A DNA stretch of 64,000 bases from Pseudomonas fulva (GTDB taxonomy: Bacteria > Pseudomonadota > Gammaproteobacteria > Pseudomonadales > Pseudomonadaceae): contig NZ_CP082928.1 of assembly GCF_023517795.1 (NCBI RefSeq), forward strand, positions 1,488,001-1,552,000, given 5' to 3'. A program made the translations under genes and the position numbers. Under the pieces are notes generated by a model. The model was not told the DNA's origin and did not search any database. It saw nothing but the letters and a program-made list of their open reading frames with translations. Shown here in pieces: positions 56,494-64,000 of the stretch; positions within the stretch are counted from its first letter, which is position 1; each line of letters begins with the position of its first letter.

Positions 56494-57021
56494 ATGCGCC
56501 GCATGCTCGCTTGCCTGCTGCTGATCCTGGCCCTGCCGGTCAGCGCGCAGATCTACAAATACACCGACGCCAACGGCAACACGGTATTCACCAACCAGCC
56601 GCCGGAAGGCACCCAGGCCGAGAGCGTCGAGCTCAAGCCGATCAACACTACCGAGCCGACGCCGACCACCACCAGCCCGAGCGAACCGCGCCTGAGCGAA
56701 CTGCCGCAGAACCCCTACCAGATTCTCGAACTGCGCGACCTGCCGGACGAGGAAGCGCTGCGCGCCAACAACGGCACCTTTTCCGTGGGCGTGACCATCG
56801 AACCACGCCTGGGCCCCGGGCATACCCTGCGCCTGTTGCTCGATGGCAAACCCTACGGGCAGCCGAGCAACGTGCCGCGCCTGCAGCTCACCGAAGTCGA
56901 CCGCGGCGAGCACAGCCTGGCGGTAGCCGTGATGCAGGGCAAGCATATCGTCCAGCAGAGCGAGACGCGCACCTTCACGGTGCAGCGGGTCAGCACCAAC
57001 AGCCCGGCCCGGGGTAACTGA
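56494..57021 (+). CDS. Periplasmic DUF4124 protein, copy 1
   Basis: 175 residues. The signal peptide MRRMLACLLLILALPVSAQ is followed at once by the DUF4124 motif IYKYTDANGNTVFTNQPPEG (YxYxDxxGxxxFTxxPP). A Pro/Thr-rich linker follows, then an immunoglobulin-like C-terminal region (GHTLRLLLDGKPYGQPS...). GGGGAG is upstream of the ATG at 56494. Its partner starts 6 bp after its stop. Function unknown; these genes often sit between glnA and ntrB in pseudomonads. Confidence 0.85.
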   Translation: MRRMLACLLLILALPVSAQIYKYTDANGNTVFTNQPPEGTQAESVELKPINTTEPTPTTTSPSEPRLSELPQNPYQILELRDLPDEEALRANNGTFSVGVTIEPRLGPGHTLRLLLDGKPYGQPSNVPRLQLTEVDRGEHSLAVAVMQGKHIVQQSETRTFTVQRVSTNSPARGN

Positions 57022-57026
57022 GCACC

Positions 57027-57653
57027 ATGCGCACGCTGCTCCTCGCCCTGCTGCTGATCGCCCTGCCAAGCGTTGCCCAGGTCTACACCTACGTGGACGC
57101 CGAGGGTAACCGGGTATTCACCGACAGCCCGCGCGACGGCAATGCCACGCCGGTGCAGATGGCGCCCTCCAATCGCATCGAGCCACCGACTCGGCGCCTG
57201 TCGCCACCTCCAGCCCCTGCTGCCCCCGCCGGGCCGATCCTCAGTTACGAGCTGCTGCGGATCACCATTCCGCAGCCCGACGTGACCATCAACGACAATG
57301 CCGGCAACCTGATCGTCACCGTCAATGCCGAGCCGGCGCTGCACCCCGGCCACAGCTACCGCCTGCTGCTCGACGGCCAGCCCTACGGCAACGTCGGGCG
57401 CAGCCCGGTGTTTCCCCTGGAGAACATCGACCGCGGCACTCACCAGATCGCCGTGGAGATCATTACCGAAGGCGGCATCATTGTCGAACGCACGCCCAGC
57501 CAGCCCTTCCACATGAAGCGCGTGTCCCTGGCCCAGAAGCGCAAGGTGCGCCCCTGCGAGAAGGACGATTACGGCGTGCGCCCCGAGTGCCCGATCGAAG
57601 ACAAGCCCAAGGAAGAAGACAAAGGCATCATCAGCATCCTGCCCTTCCTTTGA
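57027..57653 (+). CDS. Periplasmic DUF4124 protein, copy 2
   Basis: 208 residues with the same layout as the preceding gene: signal peptide (…LLIALPSVAQ), VYTYVDAEGNRVFTDSPRDG, a Pro-rich linker, and a C-terminal domain with GHSYRLLLDGQPYGNVGRSP. The C-terminus is longer and charged (PIEDKPKEEDKGIISILPFL). The pair arose by tandem duplication and is read as one unit. No enzymatic motif is seen. Confidence 0.85.
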   Translation: MRTLLLALLLIALPSVAQVYTYVDAEGNRVFTDSPRDGNATPVQMAPSNRIEPPTRRLSPPPAPAAPAGPILSYELLRITIPQPDVTINDNAGNLIVTVNAEPALHPGHSYRLLLDGQPYGNVGRSPVFPLENIDRGTHQIAVEIITEGGIIVERTPSQPFHMKRVSLAQKRKVRPCEKDDYGVRPECPIEDKPKEEDKGIISILPFL

Positions 57654-57748
57654 CACCTGTTGACGATCTTTCGGCTCGACGGCTGCGCTTTGCCTGCAAC
57701 GTGGCGGGGAGCGGCCGGTCGCTCCCATAGGATGGACTGGTGATTATC

Positions 57749-57816
57749 TGTGGGAGCGGGCCATGCCCGCGAAAAAATCACGGTCATGGACTGGGCGTCC
57801 CCGCCCGTTCCCACAG
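57749..57816. repeat. REP/BIME pair
   Basis: GTGGGAGCGGGCCATGCCCGCG (57750-57771) and the inverted partner ending in CGCCCGTTCCCACAG (to 57816) form the usual paired REP structure of pseudomonads. It lies in the 603-base region between the DUF4124 pair and ntrB. Confidence 0.75.
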
Positions 57817-57924
57817 TGGAGCGGCAAAAGGCTGCTCTTGCCTTGTAGCTGCCTCTTCAATCTCGCCTGAAAGATCGTAAGCAGGCTCCAGGTCTACCCG
57901 GCCCTGGATTCACTCGCCCCCATC

Positions 57925-57965
57925 CGCACCATTAAGGTGCGCATCGGCGCACCGATTTCTATACT
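57925..57965 (+). promoter_or_regulatory. ntrB promoter with palindromic NtrC-like operator
   Basis: CGCACC-ATTAA-GGTGCG (57925-57941) is a perfect 6-bp dyad with the exact spacing of NtrC sites. A possible -10, TATACT (57960-57965), lies 18 bases further, so the operator would cover the -35 region. This is the layout of NtrC-autorepressed glnL/ntrB promoters. The transcript leader would be about 290 bases, which contains no gene I can support. Confidence 0.55.
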
Positions 57966-58256
57966 CGTCCCAAATTGGCACACGCCCACCAGGGCCGTTG
58001 CGCCGAAAAGAAGCCGAATCCGGGGTTTTATCGCCGCCTGCGCTTCTTTGCGGGGCTTTGGTTTGCTTCTTGCATTTTCTCCGTCACTGCCGCGAACAGG
58101 ACCAGGTTCCTGTCCGCCGGCCCTTCTGCCCCCACCGCACGAGGAACGACTTTTGGCTGGCCCACATCCGCAACGAGACTTGCCGCGCTGCGCCACGTTG
58201 CCAGACAACGGCCCTGCCGTGCCCCAGGCACCCTGCACACCGATGGGCGCAGCACG

Positions 58257-59338
58257 ATGATCATCAACGACGCGCTGCACCGCCTGCTGCTCGACAACCT
58301 GACCACGGCGACCCTGTTGCTCAACGCCGACCTGCGCCTGGAATACATGAACCCCGCTGCGGAAATGCTCCTGGCGGTCAGCGGCCAGCGCAGCCATGGC
58401 CAGTTCATCAGCGAACTGTTCACCGAAACCCGCGAGGCCCTCGGTGCGCTGCGCCAGGCGGTGGCCGAGGCGCATCCGTTCAACAAGCGCGAGGCGGTGC
58501 TGACCACCCAGACCGGCCAGAGCCTGACCGTCGACTACGCGGTGACGCCGATACTCAGCCGCGGCGAAACCATGTTGCTGCTCGAGGTGCACCCCCGCGA
58601 CCGGCTGCTGCGCATCACCAAGGAAGAGGCCCAGCTGTCCAAGCAGGAAACCACCAAGCTGCTGGTGCGCGGCCTGGCCCACGAGATCAAGAACCCCCTG
58701 GGCGGCATTCGTGGCGCCGCCCAGTTGCTGGCCCGCGAGCTGCCGGAAGAAAGCCTCAAGGACTACACCAACGTGATCATCGAGGAGTCCGACCGCCTGC
58801 GTAACCTGGTCGACCGCATGCTCGGCTCCAACAAACTGCCGTCCCTGGCGATCACCAACGTGCACGAGGTGCTCGAGCGTGTCGCCAGCCTGGTGGAAGC
58901 GGAAAGCCAGGGCAGCGTGGTGCTGGTACGCGACTACGATCCGAGCATTCCCGACCTGATCATCGACCGCGAGCAGATGATTCAGGCCGTGCTCAACATC
59001 GTGCGCAACGCCATGCAGGCGCTGGCCGCCAAACCCGAGCTGCGTCCGGGCCGCATCACCCTGCGCACGCGCACCCTGCGTCAGTTCACCATCGGCTACA
59101 TCCGCCACCGCCTGGTGACCAAGATCGAGATCATCGACAACGGCCCGGGCATCCCGCCGGAACTGCAGGAAACCATCTTCTATCCCATGGTCAGCGGGCG
59201 TGCCGACGGCACCGGCCTGGGCCTGGCGATTACCCAGAACATCATCAGTCAGCATCAAGGCCTGATCGAATGCGAGAGCCATCCCGGGCAAACCGTGTTC
59301 TCGATCTTTCTGCCGCTGGAACAAGGAGCAACTCCGAC

Positions 59339-59342
<4 letters not shown>
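58257..59342 (+). CDS. ntrB: Nitrogen regulation sensor kinase NtrB (GlnL)
   Basis: A 361-residue cytoplasmic kinase: PAS domain (about 5-110), H-box GLAHEIKNPLGGIRGAAQLL, N-box IVRNAMQALA, and G-boxes DNGPGI and DGTGLGLAI. With PII (GlnB/GlnK) it controls NtrC phosphorylation under nitrogen limitation. ATG 58257 gives the expected MIINDALHRLLLDNLTTA and normal length; the open frame extends far upstream without support. It overlaps ntrC by 4 bases (ATGA). Confidence 0.96.
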
Positions 59343-60775
<1,433 letters not shown>

Positions 60776-60795
60776 GCCGCACCGGCAACACCAGG

Positions 60796-60828
60796 ACGCC
60801 GCGCCCCGAACAGGGCGCGGCGTTTTTT
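60796..60828 (+). terminator. Rho-independent terminator after ntrC
   Basis: ACGCCGCGCCC-CGAACA-GGGCGCGGCG with a following T-run (TTTTTT). Confidence 0.92.
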
Positions 60829-60860
60829 ATGGGCGCTCAGCATTATTGTCCAATGCGCCC

Positions 60861-60927
60861 GTAGCCTGCGGTTGAGCAGCGCGAAACCCAGGAAGCCCCG
60901 GGTGTCGCTGCGCTCGGCATGGGCTAC
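60861..60927. repeat. Palindromic repeat, TAGCCCGGG family
   Basis: GTAGCC...GAGCAGCGCGAAACCC and its inverse GGGTGTCGCTGCGCTC...GGGCTAC form a dyad of the same family as 63418-63489 and, rearranged, 11440-11516. Confidence 0.55.
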
Positions 60928-60970
60928 CGCACTGCAGACGTGGTTGTGGGAGCGGGCGGGGACGCCTAGG

Positions 60971-61995
60971 TGTGATCTCTCAGTAGGTTGTTCATCCGGG
61001 GCGTTCCCGGAATTCTGGAAGCGCGACCAACACAGCCTTCCAGGAGCCCCGGATGAACCTGCATAAACATGCCCGTCTTACCCCTCGAGGTCGAGCCCTT
61101 CTTGTACAACGCATGCTCAATGGGCTACGTGTCGAGGATGCCGCACAAGCCGCAGGAGTCAGTGTCCGCACAGCCTACAAGTGGCTCAGGCGCTTTCGTG
61201 AGGAGGGCGAGGCCGGTCTGATGGATCGTTCATCACGTCCGCATTCATGCCCTCACGAGACGGCAGTCGATCTGATCGCACAATTGATCCAACTACGCCA
61301 ATCTCGCCATACCTACCGACAGATCGCTCAAGCACTCGGCGTGGCCGTCAGTACAGTTGCGCGCCGTCTCAAACAAGCTGGCTTTCATCGGTTAGCCGAG
61401 CTAGAGCCCGCCCCTGTAGTAGTGCGCTACGAATACCCCAACGCCGGCGATCTCCTGCACCTGGACATCAAGAAGCTGGGCCGATTCTGGAGACCAGGGC
61501 ACCGAGTTACGGGCGATCGTCTGCAGGGCTCCGATGGTGCTGGCTGGGAGTTCGTGCATGTGGCCATTGATGATGCGTCCCGGCTGGCCTTCACTACCCT
61601 GCACCCAGATGAGCGCGGCGGTAGCGCTTGTCGAGCCTTGTTGCGGGCGTTGCGTTACTACCGGGGGTTAGGCATCCGCTTCAAACGCCTCATGACAGAC
61701 AATGGCGCCTGCTACCGCTCTCATTCGTTTCGGCGCTTATGCGCTCGGCTCGGACTTAAGCACATCCGCACCAAACCCTACACACCGAGAACGAACGGCA
61801 AGGCCGAGCGCTTCATTCAGACAAGCCTGCGTGAGTGGGCCTATGCACGCAGCTATGACAGCTCCGAGCAACGAGCCAGACATTTGCCTGCCTGGCTGCA
61901 TCACTACAACTGGCACAGGCCGCATAGCAGTCTTAACTACAAACCGCCAATTAGTCGGGCTCCATTGCCACTGAACAACGTACTGGGTTTACACA
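60971..61995 (+). mobile_element. IS481-family insertion sequence, copy 2, with CCTAGG duplication
   Basis: A 1025-bp element, near-identical to copy 1 (1977-3001), with TGTG...CACA ends. CCTAGG flanks it on both sides (60965-60970 and 61996-62001): a 6-bp target duplication centred on CTAG. It inserted into a REP-like context (GTGGGAGCGGGC... on the left, GCCATGCCCGCG on the right), between ntrC and the NrsZ-like gene. Complete and presumably recent. Confidence 0.96.
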
Positions 61996-62000
61996 CCTAG
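61053..62000 (+). CDS. IS481-family transposase, complete copy
   Basis: 315 residues with the DDE residues described for copy 1 (LHLDIKK, MTDNG, NGKAERF). At its end the element contributes CAC and the A of ACC; the remaining CC and TAG come from the duplicated CCTAGG target. The stop codon at 61998-62000 is therefore outside the element. Two residues differ from copy 1 in the shared core (Gly for Ser after DERG; Leu for Val before MTDNG). Confidence 0.95.
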   Translation: MNLHKHARLTPRGRALLVQRMLNGLRVEDAAQAAGVSVRTAYKWLRRFREEGEAGLMDRSSRPHSCPHETAVDLIAQLIQLRQSRHTYRQIAQALGVAVSTVARRLKQAGFHRLAELEPAPVVVRYEYPNAGDLLHLDIKKLGRFWRPGHRVTGDRLQGSDGAGWEFVHVAIDDASRLAFTTLHPDERGGSACRALLRALRYYRGLGIRFKRLMTDNGACYRSHSFRRLCARLGLKHIRTKPYTPRTNGKAERFIQTSLREWAYARSYDSSEQRARHLPAWLHHYNWHRPHSSLNYKPPISRAPLPLNNVLGLHT

Positions 62001-62294
62001 GCCATGCCCGCGATACAGTCACCGCCGATACCAGCGGGAACTGGCCACCGCGTTGATTCATCAAGGCCTGTGTCGCCCACGCCGTCATTCGCGCGCATGG
62101 CGCGCTCCCACATTATTAGTGCCGCATGCAAATCTGGCCCTTCCTTCTAACCGAAGAATGCACGCCATCAGCGCACAACAGGTGCGCCCATGCACCCGAG
62201 CGGAACATCCGCGGCGGCCCGCCATAACGCCAAGATTCTGAGCGAAACCGCTACAGCCCAGCAACCACAAGCCCTGCAGCGAATTAACGAAAGC

Positions 62295-62310
62295 TGGCAC
62301 GCCCCCTGCA
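62295..62310 (+). promoter_or_regulatory. Sigma-54 promoter of the NrsZ-like RNA
   Basis: TGGCACG-CCCC-CTGCA matches the sigma-54 consensus except one base (C for T in TTGC). Upstream, GCAC/GTGC half-sites cluster at 62159-62196, which may be the NtrC enhancer, though their spacing is not the standard one. Apart from REP remnants near 62007-62016 and 62099-62111 I see nothing else in 62002-62294. Confidence 0.7.
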
Positions 62311-62319
62311 ATGGTACTG

Positions 62320-62503
62320 ACAACCCAGTTTCGGGGACCTTGGTACAGGCAGGCCGGGGATTCCCCTCTTTCTTTGGGAGCCTCGGTACAGGCAGGCCGG
62401 GACCTCCCTTCTTTCTTCGGGGACTCTGATACAGGCAGATCAGATAATCCCCCTTTTCTTCGGGAGCCCTGGTACAGGCAGGCCGGGACCTCCCTCTTTT
62501 CTT
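62320..62503 (+). ncRNA. nrsZ: NrsZ-like nitrogen-regulated small RNA, four 43-nt modules
   Basis: NrsZ of P. aeruginosa lies between ntrC and the gene before trmL, is NtrC/sigma-54 dependent, and is processed. This gene has the same neighbours and a sigma-54 promoter. The start is predicted about 12 bases after the -12 box. Four copies of GG(T/A)TACAGGCAG-like text begin at 62342, 62385, 62428 and 62471, an exact 43-base period, each followed by a pyrimidine-rich stretch (CTTTCTT, CCTTTTC). GGGAG/CTCCC then TCTTTTCTT at 62462-62503 can end transcription. The third module is the most diverged. P. aeruginosa NrsZ affects rhamnolipid and swarming; the target here is unknown. Confidence 0.8.
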
Positions 62504-62504
62504 C

Positions 62505-62945
62505 CTAGCGCGGCGCCAGACGAACCGTCAGGCGCCAGCGGCCTTCGACCTTCTCGGCATCCAGTTCAGCGTGCAACGGGCGAGCCGCCACCACACGCAC
62601 CTCCAGCTCTCGTCCTTCGCGCACCACACGCCAGTTGGCGGCGCGCCCGGCGATCTGCAACTGGCCCTGGCGCTCACGGCCCAGCCCCTCGAAGCGCAGC
62701 GCAAAGGTGCCATGGGCATCGCTGACCTGCACCTGCGGCTCGACGTTGAACCACAGCAACAAGCGGTCGTCCTGAACCTCGACGTCCTTGAGGTGCATGG
62801 CGTCCGGGTGGAACAGCCGGCCGATCATCAGGCCTACCAGGAAACCGAAGATCGCCAGCGAGCCGATCACCCGCACCCAGGGACGCGGCCTTGGCGGCTT
62901 ATCCGGCGTAGAATGGCGCCCGTCTTCTGGCCTGGAGCCGTGCAT
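62505..62945 (-). CDS. Single-pass membrane protein of unknown function
   Basis: 146 residues. A short cytoplasmic Pro/Arg-rich N-terminus, one membrane segment (about 26-47, VIGSLAIFGFLVGLMIGRLF), and a periplasmic beta-rich domain. The start ATG (62945-62943) shares CATG with the divergent trmL start, so the two start codons overlap by two bases. AAGGA is 11 bases upstream. It is convergent with nrsZ, whose 3' end stops right at its stop codon. Conserved neighbour of trmL; no function assigned. Confidence 0.72.
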   Translation of the reverse strand: MHGSRPEDGRHSTPDKPPRPRPWVRVIGSLAIFGFLVGLMIGRLFHPDAMHLKDVEVQDDRLLLWFNVEPQVQVSDAHGTFALRFEGLGRERQGQLQIAGRAANWRVVREGRELEVRVVAARPLHAELDAEKVEGRWRLTVRLAPR

Positions 62946-63405
62946 GTTTCATGTAATCCTTTTTCAACCGGAAATTCCGCCCAACACCGGCAACGTTATC
63001 AGGCTTTGCGCCAACAGCGGCTGCCACCTGCACCTGGTCGAGCCGCTGGGTTTCGAACTGGACGACAAGCGCCTGCGCCGCGCCGGGCTGGATTACCACG
63101 AGTATGCGCCGCTCAAGCGCCACGTCAGCCTGGAGGCCTGCCTGGAGAGCCTCGGCCAGCCGCGGGTATTCGCTTTCACCACCAAGGGCTCGCAACCCTT
63201 CCATGAAGTGGCCTACCAGCCGGGCGACGCCTTTCTGTTCGGCCCGGAAAGCCGCGGCCTGCCGGCCGAGATCCGCGATGCCCTGCCCGAATCGCAGCGC
63301 GTACGCCTGCCGATGCGTGACGGCTGCCGCAGCCTGAACCTGTCCAACACCGTGGCCGTGGCCGTCTACGAGGCCTGGCGCCAGCAGGGTTTCGCCATGA
63401 GCTGA
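62944..63405 (+). CDS. trmL: tRNA (cytidine/uridine-2'-O-)-methyltransferase TrmL
   Basis: A 153-residue SPOUT methyltransferase that methylates the 2'-O of position 34 in tRNA-Leu isoacceptors. The conserved start is MFHVILFQPEIPPNTGNVIRL, the AdoMet trefoil knot includes FLFGPESRGLP, and MRDGCRSLNLSNTVAVAVYEAW. The ribosome site GGAG lies within the divergent membrane-protein gene. Downstream are a dispersed repeat and a terminator shared with secB. Confidence 0.95.
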   Translation: MFHVILFQPEIPPNTGNVIRLCANSGCHLHLVEPLGFELDDKRLRRAGLDYHEYAPLKRHVSLEACLESLGQPRVFAFTTKGSQPFHEVAYQPGDAFLFGPESRGLPAEIRDALPESQRVRLPMRDGCRSLNLSNTVAVAVYEAWRQQGFAMS

Positions 63406-63417
63406 CAAGCGCTGCAG

Positions 63418-63489
63418 CTAGCCCGGCGTAGAGCGCAGCGAAACCCGGGAACGGCAACCTGGGTATCACGGCGCTCAACCGCGGGCTAC
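63418..63489. repeat. Palindromic repeat, TAGCCCGG family
   Basis: TAGCCCGGCGTAGAGCGCAGCG... and the inverse ending GGGCTACG form a dyad with inner ACCCGGG/CCTGGGT arms; same family as 60861-60927 and 11440-11516. Confidence 0.6.
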
Positions 63490-63502
63490 GAATCCAGACC
63501 AA

Positions 63503-63529
63503 TAAAAAACGCCCCGAAGGGCGTTTTTT
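63503..63529. terminator. Bidirectional terminator between trmL and secB
   Basis: AAAAAACGCCC-CGAA-GGGCGTTTTTT: perfect stem with A-run and T-run, so it works for both convergent genes. Confidence 0.95.
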
Positions 63530-63544
63530 GCGCAGGTCGCGGGC

Positions 63545-64000
63545 TCAGTTGGCCTGCTGGCGCTGCAGCTCCTGGGCGTACAGGGCGTCGAAGTTCACCG
63601 GGGCCAGCATCAGCGCCGGGAACGAGCCGCGTACCACCAGGCTGTCCAGGGTTTCGCGGGCATACGGGAACAGGATGTTCGGGCAGAACGCGCCCAGGGT
63701 GTGGCTCATGGAAGCGGCGTCCAGGCCCTTGATCAGGAAGATGCCGGCCTGCTGCACTTCGGCGATGAAGGCGGTTTCTTCGCCATTCTTCACGGTCACC
63801 GACAGGGTCAGCACCACTTCGTGGAAGTCGCCTTCCAGGGCTTTCTGGCGGGTATTGAGGTCCATCGAGACGCTCGGCGTCCACTCCTGCCGGAAGATCT
63901 CGGGGCTCTTCGGCGCTTCGAAGGACAGGTCACGCACGTAGATGCGCTGCAGGGAGAACTGAGGAGTCTGTTCGCCTTGGGCGGCGCCGTTAGCTTGTTC
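63545..64000 (-). CDS. secB: Protein-export chaperone SecB (start just outside window)
   Basis: 151 residues visible; only about three N-terminal residues are missing (frame enters as [20 protein letters not shown]). SecB is a tetrameric cytosolic chaperone delivering preproteins to SecA. Conserved segments are [35 protein letters not shown] and [23 protein letters not shown]. The start at 63937 suggested by a GTG inside YVRDLSF is internal and wrong. Confidence 0.95.
   Translation of the reverse strand, partial: EQANGAAQGEQTPQFSLQRIYVRDLSFEAPKSPEIFRQEWTPSVSMDLNTRQKALEGDFHEVVLTLSVTVKNGEETAFIAEVQQAGIFLIKGLDAASMSHTLGAFCPNILFPYARETLDSLVVRGSFPALMLAPVNFDALYAQELQRQQAN

Noticed and set aside
62171..62187. 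GCGCAC-N5-GTGCGC as a standard NtrC site for nrsZ
   Set aside because: The distance between GCAC and GTGC is two bases shorter than in verified NtrC sites, so it is only mentioned as a cluster of half-sites.
62342..62503. CRISPR array
   Set aside because: The 43-base periodic repeats have no separate unique spacers, only four units, no cas genes, and match an sRNA context (sigma-54 promoter, ntrC neighbour).

Overview
The window is a high-GC stretch of a Pseudomonas (sensu lato) chromosome. The evidence is gene order as much as protein content. glcB, a GNAT acetyltransferase, an ACT-domain protein, rarD and srkA follow one another at the left. glnA, two DUF4124 genes, ntrBC, an NrsZ-type RNA, trmL and secB follow one another at the right. 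Both runs are, from memory, conserved in pseudomonads.

Left part (1-26.8 kb): srkA (cut by the window edge), rarD, and an IS481-family element that has truncated an ACT-domain (GcvR-like) gene. These are followed by a GNAT gene, malate synthase G, an acyltransferase-3/GH5 glycosidase pair, a cNMP/CBS/DUF294 protein overlapping a DnaQ-like exonuclease, the U32 protein TrhP, and a creB-creC-CBS-creD group. The 0.75 kb between creB and a chemotaxis receptor has no gene. It holds four co-linear 98-bp units, each with a DnaA-box-like TGTGGATAA (TGTGGACAA in unit 4) and, at a fixed distance, a TGATCA-type AT-rich block. Next come a retropepsin-like protease, an intact IS30-family element, a polar amino-acid ABC transporter, dtd and pip.

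Middle (26.8-34.5 kb): small lipoproteins, a lipocalin, DUF924, fructose-1,6-bisphosphatase, a 7TM-PAS-GGDEF diguanylate cyclase, a YkgJ cysteine-cluster protein, and two tandem class-A-beta-lactamase-like serine hydrolases. They end at a 0.7 kb AT-rich regulatory region.

Alginate-type cluster (35.2-51.0 kb): twelve same-strand genes in the order algD-algA-alg8-alg44-algK-algE-algI-algJ-algF-algX-algL-algG. This differs from the canonical Pseudomonas order, which ends in algF-algA with algG-X-L before algI. The polymerase, c-di-GMP receptor, acetylation and export components look intact. The AlgG homologue lacks the DPHD catalytic motif, and AlgK lacks a lipobox. The likely product is an acetylated polymannuronate with little or no guluronate.

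Right part (51-64 kb): typA, thiI, then a nitrogen-control block. It contains glnA with a good sigma-54 promoter, two DUF4124 genes, ntrB with a palindromic NtrC site over its promoter, ntrC, a second IS481 copy flanked by CCTAGG duplications, and an NrsZ-like sRNA of four exact 43-nt modules behind a sigma-54 promoter. A membrane protein, trmL and the 3' part of secB close the window.

The two IS481 copies differ at only a few bases. In the complete copy the transposase stop codon TAG lies wholly in the duplicated CTAG target. In the other copy the right flank has changed, so the stop is lost and the frame runs on 366 bases beyond the element.
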